Source: Setophaga petechia (lineage: Eukaryota; Chordata; Aves; Passeriformes; Parulidae). Taken from it: DNA of 64,000 bases. The stretch spans positions 62,001 through 126,000 of the forward strand of contig JANCRA010000164.1 of assembly GCA_024362935.1 (NCBI GenBank), read 5' to 3'. Shown piece after piece: positions 1-11,721 of the stretch (positions are counted from its first letter, which is position 1; the number at the start of each line of letters is the position of its first letter). The position numbers were made by a program, and so were the translations under genes. Under the pieces are notes generated by a model. The model was not told where the DNA came from. It did no database searches and worked only from the letters and a program-made list of their open reading frames with translations.

Positions 1-592
1 ACAGCTCTCCCACTGTCGATTTCCACACATTTCGCAATCACAAATACACACATCGCCTGTTTGTACCTGACACGAAACACAGCTTTGTATTTCACAGTGC
101 CCCTCCAAGTGCCCACCCGGCTCCCTCAAGTTTTCTGCAGACCCTTAAGTTCTCTCTGAATTCCCTCCCTGGACACAAAACTGCCCCAAATGCTCCCCAG
201 AAAGTTCTCCACGGACCCCGAAGTGGCCCCTTTTTACCCTGTCTGTGAAAATTATAAAAAAGATGACAAAAGTATTTAAATAGGGACTAATTAGCATAAA
301 GAAGGAGAAATCAATAGCCACACTGGTCAATGAATTAATGAAGGGAATTGTGTTACTTAGAACCAATGACCAATAAATTTTTTGCTTGCTAAAAAGATAT
401 GGACTTAATAATATAAATACTAAAATTTGGTAATACAAATACAGAATAATACTCTTATAAAAAAGAAAAATAACTATAACTTTATTAATTCAGTAAATTT
501 TATTTTAATGGGAAATGCATAATTACTATTATGTTTTAGGATGTCAGTCTGTAAGAGATGGTCCCAAGATCCCTCATCTGCCTCACAGCCGC
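1..592. other. AT-rich intergenic stretch, no gene seen
   Basis: Low-GC sequence with several short A/T runs. Neither strand gives a convincing coding frame or a splice-flanked exon. It borders the solo LTR that begins at 593 and could be flank or an older repeat. I recognise nothing specific in it. Confidence 0.4.
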
Positions 593-1209
593 TGTGAAAA
601 ACGCCAATCACTTGCTTTTGAAATTGTTAAAAGTTTAATAGTAATAAAATGGTTATAAAAATAGTAATACAATTAGAGTCATAATAATTTGGACAATTTA
701 AATCAGGACAATATGAGACAATAAAAGCAAAGAGTTATGGACGTCCGGGTACCTTTTTCTGGGCATCAGGAGCCCGAAAAAGGACACCCGTTAACAAAGG
801 ATTAACCCTTAAAAACAATGGCCTGTTGCATATTCATACACTTCATCCATGATGCATAAATTCCATTCAAACACAGGATTCTGTCTGGTCAGTGTCAACT
901 TCTTCCTTCTAATCCTAACAGCACCTTCAAGGCGGGAAGAAGTTCGTTTCTTCTGGTAAGAAGGCAATAAATTCCCTTTCTCGGAAAGATTTATGTGTCC
1001 TGTGGCTGCTATCTCACTGCAAGGCCTTTCTGTTTAACAAAGCATCTTACATAGCATAGTTTCTATTTTAACAATTTTTATAACTTAAAACTATATTTAA
1101 CACAGTACTTAAGAGAATTAATACAGCATTACTTCCTAACACCACACACATAATATTCATTTTAATATTTGCAAAAAGCCAATCATAAAATACATGCATT
1201 TTTCACAAT
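593..1209 (-). mobile_element. Solo LTR of an avian ERV (ERVL-like)
   Basis: The element has inverted terminal repeats: it begins TGTGAAAAA and ends TTTTTCACA when read on either strand, the usual TG...CA form of an LTR, and is 617 bp long. No retroviral coding sequence adjoins it, so it is best read as a solo LTR left by LTR-LTR recombination. The minus-strand direction is inferred from a 17-base block (821-837) that recurs in plus orientation in another LTR-like region at 21890-21906. No clear target-site duplication was found. The class assignment is by general appearance and is less certain than the LTR call. Confidence 0.65.
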
Positions 1210-1239
1210 CCCCACTCTTATTCTTTGTAAATCATTTGG

Positions 1240-4200
1240 CTTGAGGGGAGGTTTGGGGGAGGTGGGGAATTTTGGGGGGTTTTGGGGGGTTTTATTGGCA
1301 CTTTGGGGGGTGTTTTTCTGGGTGTGATTGGGGGTTTATTGAAATTTTTTGGGTTTTTTTTTTTTTTTTGGAGGGGATTACTGGAATTTTGTGGGGATTT
1401 GTTGGGATTCTCTTAAATTTTGGGGGGGTTTATTGGAATTTCTGGGGGATTTTGGGTGGTTTTATTGTAAATCTGGAGGCATTTAGTGAGATTCTTTGGA
1501 GGTCAGGGTTTCTTGAGGAAATTTTTGGGATTTTTTTTGGATTTTTGTGAGATTTGGGGGGGGTTAGGGGTTTTTTGAGTGTTGCCAGGATTTCTTTGGG
1601 TCTTCTGGGGGATTTTGTGAGGCTTCTTGCAGTTTTGGGGACATTTTTGGAGGATTTATGGGCCTTAATTTGGATTATGGGGGGGTGTTGTTGGGCTTTA
1701 AAGAGATTTTGTGGGCTTTTATTACGATTTTGTGGGGTTCTAATTTTTTGAGATTTAATTGGGATAATATGGGTTTTATTGGGACTTTCAGGGGTTTTAA
1801 GGAGATGTTGGTGCCTCTCAGCCCTTCCCCACACCCGGGGACAACCTCAAAGCCCCCTCAGAGCACACGACGCTCCCCAAAATTCCAGAAAATATACCCC
1901 AAAGCCCCTAAAAATCAGAATAAAATGCTACAAAATACCAGAGAATCCCACAAAATCCCAGCGGAACTCACCAAAGTTAAAAAAAAATTCAAAAATTTCA
2001 ATAAACCCCCCAAAAAAGGAAACCCCACCAAAACCCCAATAAAATCCCCCAAAATCCAAACTCCCGAAATCCATCAAACCCCCCAAAATCGTGTAACCTC
2101 CCACAACCCAATAATTCTCTCTAAAAAACCAATAATTCACCCTAAACTCCCAAAAAATCCCCCAAAACCCAAAAAAGCCCCCCCAAATCCCCTGAAACCC
2201 TCCAAAAAATCGCCTCCAAAATGCCCCAAAATCCAAACACATCCCCACAAAACCAAAAAAAAAAAAAAAACCCACGCCCCTCCAAAGCTCCCCAAAATGT
2301 CCCAAAATTCCCCAAATCCCAAACAAAGCCCCCCCAAATCCTTCCAATACCTCCCAGACTCAGTGGGGCCGCCCTGGATCAGGGGGCACCGGCCGGTGGA
2401 ACAGGAGCCACTTCAGGGGGCCCTCGGAGCTGTTTGGGGAAGGGGCACCATGGGAGACCCCCCAAAAACCGGGGGGGTGGAACCCCTGCTGTGCCCCCTC
2501 CCCCCCGAAACCCCCAGACCCCGGTTCAGGGCGGGCCTGGGACCCCCCGGGACCCCCAAATGTCTCCCAGGACCCCCCGAGACGCCCCCAGACCCTTCCA
2601 AAGACCCCACTCAGGACCCTCCAGACCCCTCCCCAAACCCAACTCAGGCTCCCCCAGCCCCTCCCCAGATCCCCCCAGGACCTCTCCCCAAAACCCCCCC
2701 AGACCCTCCCACAACCCCCTCCTCGAGACCCCTCTTAGGACCCATCCGCACCCCCCACGTTCCCCCACAATGCCCCAGGGCCCCTCCCCAGACTTCCCAG
2801 ACCCCCCCAAACCCCCGGACCCCTCCCCAAAGCCCCCCCAGACCCCCCCGGACCCTCCCCCGCCCCCCCCCCCCGATCCCCTCTCAGGCCCCTCCCGCTC
2901 CTGTCCCGAGCCCGGGGGTCCCGGCGGCGGCGGGGATGGCGGCGCCGCTTCCGGATCGCCTCTGATTGGCTGGGGCGGCGTGGGGGAGGCGGGCGTTGCT
3001 GAGGGTAGCCGCGCCGTGATTGGGTAGTTCAGGGACGTGCGGCGCGGTGATTGGTTGATTGGGAGCGGGGCGCGCCGCCATTGGCTGGGGGAGCCCGAGC
3101 GCGCGGCGGAGGCTGGGAGATTGTGAGGCGAGAGCGGAGCTGAGGTGGGGCTGGGGGAAACTGGGGGGGTTTGGGACGGGTCTGAGGGGAAATTGGGGAT
3201 TTTGGGGACATCGACGGGAAGCACGGGGGCTTTGGTGGGTTTGGGGGGAATGAGGGGGTCTGAGGGGGCTTTGGTGGTCTGAGGCGGCTTTAGGGAGCTT
3301 TGGGGGAAGCTTGAGCGGGTCTGGGACGTTCTCGGGTGCGTTTAGGAGGATCTGAGGGGAATTGAGAGGCTCTGAGGGGTTTTTGAGCGATTGCAAGAGG
3401 AACTGTGGGGTTGTAAGGGGATCTGGGGGGTTTTGAGGTAGGTCTGGAGAAATTTGGGGGAGTCTGAGAGGATTTCTTAGGGTTTGGGGGGGATTGAGTG
3501 GTCTGAGGGTGATTTGGGGCAGTCTGATGGATTTGGGGGGGGGTCTCAGGTGGGTCTGGGTTGAGTTTTGGGGAAATGGGGGGGGGGGGGGTCTGAGATG
3601 CTGGGGAGGTTTTTGGGGTCCAGGGTGGTTCTGGGCCAACCCTGGGGGAGCTCTGGGGGGTTTGGGGTTCCTGGAGGGGTCCCGGGGGAGATTTGGGGTC
3701 CCGGGGGGTCCCAGGCCCACCCTGAACCGGGGTCTGGGGGTTTCGGGGGGAGGGGGCACAGCAGGGGTTCCCCCCCCCCCCCGGTTTTTGGGGGGTCTCC
3801 CATGGTGCCCCCTCCCCAAACAGCTCCGAGGGCCCCCTGAAGTGGCTCCTGCTCCACCGGCCGGTGCCCCCTGATCCAGGACGGCCCCACTGAGTCTGGG
3901 GGGGTCTGGGGGGATTTGTGGGGATTTTGGGGTGGCTTTTTTGGGCTTTGGGGGAATTTTTTGGGAGTTTGGGGGAAATTACTGCGGTTTTTGAGGAGAA
4001 TTATTGGGTTTTGGGATGGTTACATGGTTCTGGGGGGTTTTGTTGATTTAGAGGGCTTTGGATTTTGGGTGTTGGGGTTGTGGGGATTTTTTTGGGGGGG
4101 GGATTTATTGAAATTTTTGGGAGTTTTTTAAAATTTTGGGGAGTTCCACTCGGATTTTCAGAGATTTTCTGGGGTTTTTGGGGATTTTCTTGTAATTTTA

Positions 4201-4830
4201 GGGGATTTTGTGGGGTTTTAGTGGAATTTTGGGGGACTTTGGGCCATTCCCTGGGTATTGGGAAGTGCTGAGAGGCACCAAAAGGTGCCCCTCACAGGTC
4301 TCTTTAAAGACCCTGAAAGTCCCAATAGAACCCACAAAATCCCAATTAAATCTCTCAAAATCCCACTAGAACACCCTAGAATCCCAATAAAAGCCCACAA
4401 TATCCTTTGAAATCCTAATAACCCCAAAAATCCTGATTAAACTTCACAAATTCCCCAAAAATGTCCCCAAAACCATCCAAAGTCCCACAAAATCTCCACC
4501 AAGATCCAAAGAAATCCTGGCAACACCCAAAAGATCTTCAAAACACCCCCCAAATCCCACAAAAATCCCAAAAAACCCCAAATCCCCAATCCATCCCACT
4601 AAATGCCACCACAATTCCACTAAAATCTCCCCAAAATCTCCTAGAAATCCCAATAAAACCCCCAGAATTTCTGAGAATCAAAAAAAAATCCATACAAAAT
4701 CCCTGTAAAAACCCAAAATTCAAAAAAACATCATAAAATATTTCAATAAACCCCCAAACACCCCCAGAAAAACTCCCCCTCAAAATGCCAATAAAATCCC
4801 CCAAAATCCAAACCCCCCCAAAATCCACAA
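1240..4830. repeat. G-rich/C-rich inverted repeat (imperfect palindrome)
   Basis: The + strand is G-rich (about 1240-1800), C-rich (1830-2930), G-rich (3150-4260) and C-rich again (4300-4830), built from short units of the type GGGATTTTGGGG. The two halves are reverse complements. Examples are 2361-2480 with 3770-3892, 1781-1840 with 4262-4323, and 1275-1370 with 4740-4815. Open frames here (low-complexity Pro/Lys or Gly/Phe/Trp strings) are artefacts of base composition. Many runs of four or more G could form quadruplexes, and the fold-back could form a very large hairpin. The unpaired centre is the CpG-rich segment at about 2940-3140. Confidence 0.8.
2940..3140. promoter_or_regulatory. CpG-rich segment with five CCAAT boxes
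   Basis: This short unique segment at the centre of the inverted repeat is rich in CpG and GCGC. It carries five ATTGG pentamers (inverted CCAAT) at 2965, 3019, 3050, 3058 and 3080, within 120 bp. Clusters of this kind with no TATA box are typical of CpG-island promoters, which bind NF-Y. No first exon or splice donor that I can defend follows on either side, so direction and target gene are unknown. It may be an orphan promoter whose gene was lost when the flanking repeats grew. Confidence 0.5.
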
Positions 4831-4837
4831 AACCAGC

Positions 4838-6652
4838 CACTCCCAGTCAATCCCAGTATGACTCCAGTTGCTCTCAATGAGATCCCAGTGTAACCCAGTA
4901 TGGACTCAGCTGCTCTCACTGTGATCCCAGTGTAATCCCAGCTGCTCCCAGCATAATTCCAGATGTTCCCACTTCCTCCCATTATGATCCCAGTTGGCCC
5001 AAGAACAGTCCCAGTCCCTCCCAGCAGGGTCCCAGTCGTGCCCAGTTGCCTCCAGGGTAGATGCAGTTTCCCCCAGCATGGTCCCAGTTGCTCCCAGCAT
5101 GATCCCAGCTGTTCCCAGTGTGGTTCCAGTGTCCCCAGTATGGTTCCAGACACTCCCAGTATGTTTCAGTTAGCTCAGAATGATCCCAGTCTTTCCCAGT
5201 TACTCCCAGTTTCCTCTAGCATAATCCCAGTTTCCATCTGTTGCTCAAAGGGTGGCCCCAGTTGTAGTCTCAGTCCTCTCAGCACGGTTCCAGCACCTTC
5301 CAGCCCATCCCAGTTGCTCCCAGTGTGTCACATTTTCCTCCCAGCATGGGCCCAGTAGCTCCCAGTAAGCCCCAGTCAGGTTCCATTCACACCCAGTATA
5401 ATCCCAGTATGAGTGTAGCCACTTCCAGTATGATCCCAGTCAGTCCCAGTCTAATCCCAGTTGCTCCCAGTCACTCCCAGTCTGATGCCAGTGCTCCCAG
5501 TGTGATCCCAGTTGCTCCCAGCATGGGCCCAGCTGTTCCCAGTGTGCTTCCATCACTCTCCTGTGGTTACAGACACTCCCAGTATGGTCCCAGTAGGCCC
5601 CAGTTGCCCCTGCTCTAGTCCCAGTCACTCCCCAGATGATCCCAGTCCCTCCCAGCATGGTCCCACTCACTCCCAGTTGCTCCCAGTGTGATCCCAGTTC
5701 TCCCCAGCATGGTCCCAGTTGTTCCCAGTGTGGTTCCAGTCCCCCCAGTATGGTTCCAGAAACTCCCAGTATATCCCAGTATCCCCCAGCATGTCTGTAG
5801 TCATTTCCAGGCACTGCCAGTGGCCCCAGTAAGGTGTCAGTTCTCCCAGTATGATCCCCCAGTCATGCCCAAAATATCCCAGTTGCCTCCAGCATGCATC
5901 CAGTCCTTCCCAGTTCCTCCAGTTTGCTTGCAGCATCATCCCAGTTTCTGTCACTTGTTCTCAGTAGCCCAAAGTGTGATCCCAGTCGCTCCCTTTCAAC
6001 CCCAATATGATCCCAGTAAGCTCCAGTTTGATCCCAGTCCCATGCCAGCCCTCCCAGTGTGGTCCCAGTATAATCCCAGTTGCTTCCAATCTCTCCCAGT
6101 ATGGTCCCAGCTGCCTCCAGCATGGTTCCAGTTGCTTCCTAGATCAGCCCAGTCAGTCCCAGGATGATGCCATTTGCTGCCAGCGTGCTCCCAGTTGCTC
6201 CCAGTCAGGCCCAGTAAGGGGGATGATGTGCAGGGTGTGTTCCCAGTCGCTCTCAGACACTCCCAGTATTAGTCCAGTCCCTCCCAGTATGATCCAAATC
6301 TGAGCCCAGTGTGCTCCCAGTCCCTGCCAGTATGAACCAGTTGTACTCCACATGGCTCCAGTTGCTCTCTTTCACCCTCACTTTTGTTCCAGTCCCTCCC
6401 AGTATGTCCCAGTGTAGCCCAGTTCCCTCCAGCATGTTCCCAGTCACTCCCAGTTCCTTCCAGTATGATCCCATTTGCTCCCAAGCACTCCCAGTCAGTC
6501 TCAGTGTAGTGGCACTCACTGCCAGTATGATCTCGTCACCCCCAGCATGCTCCCAGTCATTCCCAGTTGATTCCAGTTGCTCACAGCTGCTCCCAGTCAC
6601 CCTCAACATAATCCCAGTCACTCCCAGTATGATCCCAGTCCAGCCCAGTCCC
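4838..6652. repeat. CCCAGT minisatellite array
   Basis: About 1.8 kb of degenerate tandem units of the form TCCCAGTATGATCCCAGT, with CTCCCAGTTGCTCCCAG variants and irregular spacing of roughly 10-20 bases. It ends just before a 70-base unique block (6645-6715) that recurs before the second zinc-finger gene (17017-17085). The reverse complement of its unit (ACTGGGATCATACTGGG) is the unit of the arrays downstream of both zinc-finger genes. Reading frames through it are repeat artefacts. Confidence 0.85.
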
Positions 6653-6863
6653 TGGCAGTGCTGCCACTGCTGGGATCCCCCAGCCTTGTGTGCGTTCTCC
6701 CCTGGTGGATGTGCCAGGAGGACCAAAGGGGAGGGACCAGGGACGGAGAACTCCTGGGAGGCTTTTTCAGGGCTGAATCTTGGTGTTTGGGAGGTTTTTA
6801 TGGACCCCAGGTGGCCAGTGACTCGTAGAGGACTTGGGCAGAGGGACCTTCAAACTCAGTGTG

Positions 6864-7494
6864 TGTTGGGGAAGATGAAACAGGCTTTCCTGTTCCATCA
6901 ATATGATAAATATGATTGTCTGGCAAATGATTTTGAGAATACAGAAACTATAAGCAAGATTGAAATGAAAGCAAGCTTTGAGATACCTTAGTTACTGAAC
7001 AAATGGAAAACAGTGGTGTGGCCCGACTGAACGTAATCCCCTTTTGATGAAACAATTCCCTCTGCTTGCAGAAAGGTCCAAGGGTCTGAGCAGACCCTAG
7101 TAGCTCAGCAGAAGGGGTCCAAAGAGGAGTTTTTAGGGTTTAAAATGTAACATAGTATGGTGATGTAATGATTCTTACAGACTTTATGTAAATGCTATAG
7201 GATTTGTATCTTGTACTAGACTGGTTAGTGAGAAATAGAATGTTCAACACAGAAAGAAGATTTATTGTATTTTAACGGGAACCTCACTCTCTTATGCTCT
7301 TCCCCTCTGACTCTCTTACCCTTTCCTCCTCTCTACCCCTCTCTTGTCTCGGGTCTGCCTTGAGATGTGGCTGGCAGCTCCCAGCAGGGCCCTGCACCCA
7401 GGCCCTTTGCAATAAACCGCAAGTTCCACGACCTGGCTGCAGAGATCTCTCGTCTCCGTCCATCCTGACCGTCCTACCCCCTGACGGTCCTACA
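6864..7494 (+). mobile_element. Solo LTR upstream of zinc-finger gene 1
   Basis: A 631-bp block starts TGTTGGGG and ends CCTACA, with a plus-strand AATAAA at 7411-7416 followed by a pyrimidine-rich U5-like tail. Its beginning resembles that of the ERV-A LTR (TGTTGGGAAGG). It is absent upstream of the paralogous gene at 17 kb. It points toward the zinc-finger coding exon and ends 32 bases before the likely splice acceptor at 7526, so it could act as an alternative promoter. Exact ends are uncertain because no target duplication was found. Confidence 0.6.
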
Positions 7495-7570
7495 GACGTG
7501 CTCATCCCTTGTTTTCCCCAAACCAGGATTTCCCATTGCCAACCCCTGGGAGGCTGTGAGGAAGAGGAAG

Positions 7571-8752
7571 ATGCCCCGGGACACTGAGGCGGGTGAGGAG
7601 GAAGTCAGTGCCCCTTTCCCCTCTGTGCTGCTCCATCTCCCAGCCCAGCATGGCCCCGGCTGCAGCACAGCCCTGGGGGGATCTCCTTGCCCTTTCCTGT
7701 GGCACGGAGGCAAATCCCATCCTGTCCTTGTCCTTCCTTGCCCAGAGCAGGAGCTGAGCATGGAGAGCAGGGAGGACAAATGCCCGCAGCAGAACCTGGT
7801 GGAAGAGGCCGTTTGGAGCGGCTCCACGGCGCAGGAAGCCAGCGGGGAGGAAAAGGCCCGGAGATGCCGCACGAGGAGGGGCTGCAAACGCAGCTGGCGG
7901 GGATGTGAGGGGGAAAGAGCCAGCCTGGGCCGGGAAGGCGGCCGGAGATGGAGCCAGAGCTCGGAGCTGGTGCTCCATGAGCAGGGTCATGAAGGGGAGA
8001 AGCCCCACACGTGCAGGGACTGTGGGATGAGCTTCAGCCGGAGCTCCAGCCTGATTGTGCACCAGAGGATCCACACTGGGGAACGGCCCTACGAGTGTGA
8101 TCAGTGCAGGAAGCGGTTTAAGAGCAGCTCCCATCTCCTTGTGCACCAGCGCACGCACACAGAGGAGAGGCCCTTCCGCTGCCCCGACTGTGGGCAGGGC
8201 TTCAGGCGAAACGACCATCTTGTCGTGCACCAACGCATCCACACTGGGGAGAGGCCCCACGAGTGTGAGGAGTGTGGGAAGAGCTTCAGCGACAGCTCCA
8301 ACCTGATCAGCCACCAGAGGACCCACACTGGGGAGAAGCCCCACGAGTGTGAGGAGTGTGGGAAAAGCTTCAGCCGGAGCTCAACCCTGATCAACCACCA
8401 GAGGACCCACACTGGGGAGAGGCCCCACGAGTGTGGGGAGTGTGGGAAGAGCTTCAGCCAGAGCTCCAACCTGATTATCCACCAAAAGATCCACACAGGG
8501 GAGAGGCCCTACGAGTGTTCCAAGTGTGGGAGGGGGTTTCAGATTAGGTCCCATCTCCTCAAGCACTATTGGATTCACAGAGAGGAGAGGCCCTTCCAAT
8601 GCCCCGACTGCGGGAAGGGATTCAAGCACAACTCCACCCTCATCGCCCACCGGCGCATCCACACAGGGGAGAGGCCCTACGAGTGTCCCCAGTGTGGGAA
8701 GAGCTTCTCACAGAGCTCTGCCTTGAGCAGACACCAACGGAGGCACCGGTAA
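7571..8752 (+). CDS. C2H2 zinc-finger protein, 9 fingers (copy 1)
   Basis: Probable nuclear DNA-binding transcription factor of the large avian KRAB-less C2H2 family. Two coding exons are proposed. The first, 7527-7592, has its ATG at 7571, an AG acceptor at 7526 and donor GTGAGG at 7593. The second is 7746-8752, with acceptor CCCAG ending at 7745. The join completes a split GAG codon and keeps frame into the conserved N-terminus [11 protein letters not shown] (internal ATG at 7760). An acidic and then basic linker of about 85 residues precedes nine Krueppel-type fingers (C-X2-C-X12-H-X3-H) joined by TGERPY/TEERPF linkers. The stop is at 8750-8752. A two-exon protein would be about 337 residues; starting at 7760 gives 330. 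All finger Cys and His residues are present. The paralogue at 17.8 kb lacks the upstream exon. Target DNA is unknown. Confidence 0.85.
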   Translation: MPRDTEAGEEEVSAPFPSVLLHLPAQHGPGCSTALGGSPCPFLWHGGKSHPVLVLPCPEQELSMESREDKCPQQNLVEEAVWSGSTAQEASGEEKARRCRTRRGCKRSWRGCEGERASLGREGGRRWSQSSELVLHEQGHEGEKPHTCRDCGMSFSRSSSLIVHQRIHTGERPYECDQCRKRFKSSSHLLVHQRTHTEERPFRCPDCGQGFRRNDHLVVHQRIHTGERPHECEECGKSFSDSSNLISHQRTHTGEKPHECEECGKSFSRSSTLINHQRTHTGERPHECGECGKSFSQSSNLIIHQKIHTGERPYECSKCGRGFQIRSHLLKHYWIHREERPFQCPDCGKGFKHNSTLIAHRRIHTGERPYECPQCGKSFSQSSALSRHQRRHR

Positions 8753-8866
8753 GGGAAGCCCTGCGAGTGCCCCGAGTGCGGGAAGAGCTTCGTGCGCTGC
8801 TCCAGCTCCATCCCCCACTGGAGGAGGCACTTTGGGCACAGCCCTGGTCACTCACATTCCCTGTGA
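8753..8866 (+). pseudogene. Relict tenth zinc finger after the stop
   Basis: In frame directly after the TAA, the sequence still encodes a finger: CECPECGKSF, then a shortened helix ending HWRRH, then a tail to TGA at 8864-8866. It keeps C-X2-C and H-X3-H spacing. The TAA therefore appears to have truncated a longer ancestral protein, leaving the last finger in the 3' UTR. The same arrangement follows copy 2. Confidence 0.75.
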
Positions 8867-9358
8867 TCCATGTTGGGAACACACCTGGCTGCTTCTCTTT
8901 TTTTGGCCTCAATTTTTTTCTGATTCATTTTCATTCCTTGAAGGCAGCCAAAACAGGGTTAAATGAATGAAATGGATCAAAGATGTCTAAAGTCCCACCA
9001 TTTTAGACGTTTTTTAGGGGGAATTGATGGTTTGGGGACAATATTCTGGGGATTTGTGGGTTCTGGGGGGATTTTGAGCAGTGTTCTCCATCTCTTGCAC
9101 TGCAAAAGCCAAGAGGGTCACCTCAAAACAACTTAATCCCGCTGAAAACAACTGAATTTTTATTCCTACAGGCTCAATCCCACCTCAGAATGGCTTATTG
9201 CCACCTCAAAAAAATGCAATCCCGTGCCAAACTCACTTGATTTGACAGCCACTAGAGTGAGATGGGATTGGAAGGAGATTGAGTGAAGTGGGATCCAAAT
9301 TTGGAGCAGTGGGATAGGGATTGTGTGGGACTGGGTGGGTGGGATGTATTGGGTCGTC

Positions 9359-9364
9359 AATAAA
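9359..9364 (+). terminator. Poly(A) signal AATAAA, zinc-finger gene 1
   Basis: Canonical hexamer about 600 bases after the stop codon. It lies in 3' UTR sequence that is shared with the second gene, where the matching AATAAA lies at 19330-19335. Confidence 0.6.
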
Positions 9365-9743
9365 ACTTTCAGAGTTACTGATTTCTGTCCCATTCATTTC
9401 CAGTCCGTTGCAGTTCTGTTTGCAGAGTGCCACCTTCTCAGCTGATTGTGTTTCTGTCCTCCTTTCTCTCCTGCCTCTCTTTGCTTGCTCTGTTTCTCTC
9501 TCAGTGTCTCCCTTGAGCCAGGGCAGCTGCCACCAAAGACCCTGCCCTGATTTAATTCCCAGTGCAGGAGCTACAGCAGCCCTGGGTGAAGTTCTGAAGG
9601 CTGGCAGTGAAATGTCACTGTAGGATCTTGCTCCACTTGGCTTTCGGCCCCTTCTTAAGAGCTTTGCTTTCAAGGGCAGGAACATCTTTTCCTGGCTGGG
9701 AACTGAAATTCCAGACCCTTGGAGTGTGTTCCGTGCATGACGA

Positions 9744-9890
9744 TACAGACTGGGATCATGTGGACTGGGATTGTGTGGGTTGGGATTGTACAGACTGGGA
9801 TCACATGGACTGGGATTTCACAGGCTGGGTCCTGTGAAATATGGATTAGGAGCAGAGACTGGGATCCTACAAACTGGACCATATGGACTG
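9744..9890. repeat. Short ACTGGGAT minisatellite
   Basis: About nine copies of a GACTGGGATC(A/T)xxxTG unit. It is the reverse complement of the CCCAGT unit found upstream of the gene, and it matches the longer arrays after zinc-finger gene 2. Confidence 0.8.
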
Positions 9891-10009
9891 GGATGGCTGC
9901 ACCGGATCAATGTGAACCGAGGGGGTCCTGCCCTGCCCAGGGGTCCCTCCCCATCCTGCCCAGGGTGCAGCCAAAGGTCCCCGGAATGAACACAGAGGTC
10001 CAGGAGGGA

Positions 10010-10700
10010 TCCCAGTGCCAATCCCATTTCCAGTCCTGGTGCCAGTTCCAGAGTGATCCTGGCGCTGATCCCGGTCCCGGTGCCAGCCTCAGTCTCCATC
10101 TCAGTCCCAGAGCACTCCTGGTGCTGGTTCTCGTGTCGATCTCAGTCCCAGAGTGGTGCCAGTCCCAGTCCCAGTCTTGGTCCTGGAGCAGTGCCATTCT
10201 CGGTGCCAGTGCTGGTGCTGGTTTCAGTGCTGGTCTCAGTCTTGGTCTCAGAGCAGTTCTGGACCCAGTGCTGCTCCTGGTTCTGGTCTTGGTCCCGGAG
10301 TGCTCCCAGTGCCAATCTCAGCCTCGGTCCCGGTCCCAGAGCGCTGCCAGTCTCGGTGCTGGTTCCGGTGACGCTCTCGGTCTCAGTCCTGGAGGGCTCC
10401 CGGTCTCGGTCCTGGTCCCGGTCCCAGAGCAGTCCCGCTGCGGGTGCCGGGTTCCAGTCTCGGTCCTGATCCCAGTCCTGGAGCGCTGCCGGTGCCAGTC
10501 CCAGTTCCAAAGCGCTCCTGGTGCCGGTCCCAGTGTCAGGCTTGGTCCCAGTCTTGGTCCCAGTGCCAGTTCTGGTGCTGGTTCTGGTCTGGGTCTCGGT
10601 CCCAGTCCCGGTGCCGGTCCTGTAGCACTGCCAATCCCAGTTCCAGTGTCGGTCTCAGTCTTGCTGCTGGTGCTGGTTCTGCTGCTGGGTTTGGTCTCAG
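10010..10700. repeat. GC-rich CAGTCCCAG/GGTGCTGGT minisatellite
   Basis: Degenerate tandem repeat with units such as GGTCCCAGTCCCAGAGC and GTGCTGGTTCTGGT. It gives long spurious open frames of Ser/Val/Pro/Gln on + and Asp/Trp/Gln on -. From 10700 to 10884 it fades into short GATTTTAGG-type repeats with no gene. Confidence 0.8.
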
Positions 10701-10884
10701 TCCTGGAGAATTTAGGCCCATTTGGGTGATTTTAGACCAAACTGGGCAGGTTTAGGGTGGGGTTCAGGTCCCTTGCAGTGATTTCAAGCCTTTTAGGGTG
10801 GATTTTAGATGCCTTTGGCTGATTTTAGGCCTCTGCGTAATTTTAGGTTGAACCAAGCCTTTTAACGGTGATTTTAGGTCCCTT

Positions 10885-11117
10885 TGTGTTATAGATGGCT
10901 AATGAGATGATTGGCTCTCACAATTAAGGGATGAATACTGTGTGAATATTAAGAGAAGCTTTTTTGATGTGTGATTATGTTATTGCAGTCTGTTGTTTAG
11001 ATGTCCTCTGCTCTCCCCACAGTCCCCTTTCCCCCCTATTGTTACATCAGACAGCCTGAGCCATCCAGGACAGGTGGAAAGGTGGTGTCCTGATTTAGGG
11101 CAAATTTGGTAGAGAAT
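10885..11117 (+). mobile_element. LTR 5' fragment
   Basis: Starts TGTGTTATAGATGGCTAATG, close to the start of the complete solo LTR at 28751 (TGTGTTCTAGATGAGTAATG). The similarity fades after about 120 bases, and the piece abuts the next LTR-like block at 11118. It is probably a truncated member of that LTR family. Confidence 0.45.
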
Positions 11118-11717
11118 GTCCAAAGGGGCCTCTCCAGAAATCAAACCCACACAGCCCCTCCCCTCAACCAGGTCGGGATGGATTCCTCGGAGAGAAGTGA
11201 AAAGAACCTGTTTATTTAACAGGCACAGCACCCCCAGCACACAAAATGAACAATACCAGGTGACACCACTCTGTAACTGCTCTGACAAAGATGACAAATT
11301 CAGAAAGTCTCTCTGGGGGTGGTCGCTCTGTTATCGATCCCCCCGGCGCTGGGGCAGCTGCTGCAGCCACAAGGTGCAAACTCTCGGTGTTCCCAGGTCC
11401 CAGTCCGGAGCAGGTTCAAGTGGGGCCAAAAAAAGGAGAGGAGAAACACTCCAGGAAGAAATCTGGACTGTTTAGCTAAACTAACTAATCAGCAGAAGCA
11501 AAAGCAAAGCAGGAGCGAGAGCAGAACAAAAAGCCAAGCAAAAAGCAAAAGCAGCACCATGTACTGCCCCATCTGTGTGTCCCACCAGCCATGGGGGAGC
11601 GGCTGATAAGAAACCAAAACAAAACTTTCACTCTTCAGAGCCAGTCTCAAAGGCACAGAACATGATATCCAGCATAAACAGAGCACATGAATAGGGACAC
11701 AAAGCACCATAACGTCA
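11118..11717 (-). mobile_element. LTR next to the ERV-A 3' LTR
   Basis: Read on the minus strand it begins TGACGTTATGG, ends TTTGGACA, and carries AATAAA (plus strand 11211-11216). It lies directly beside the ERV-A 3' LTR, replacing that LTR's downstream third. Nested insertion or LTR recombination would explain this. No target duplication was found, so the ends are provisional. Confidence 0.45.
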
Positions 11718-11721
11718 CCCT

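Noticed and set aside
1272..4840. Long open frames with Gly/Trp/Phe or Pro/Lys strings
   Set aside because: They follow the G-rich/C-rich repeat composition in several frames at once and have no domain or splice context.
4743..6730. Overlapping open frames on both strands in the CCCAGT array
   Set aside because: These are translations of a minisatellite; unit phase changes and strand symmetry show no coding constraint.
6864..7500. Target-site duplications around the solo LTRs at 593, 6864 and 28751
   Set aside because: Flanking bases were compared and do not match convincingly, so none is claimed.
7502..8344. Long minus-strand frames opposite the zinc-finger genes (also 17551-18996)
   Set aside because: They are shadows of the finger repeats on the other strand, with periodic 28-residue patterns and no independent support.
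9719..10729. 336-codon frame rich in Ser, Val, Leu and Gln
   Set aside because: It runs through a minisatellite and no known domain is visible.
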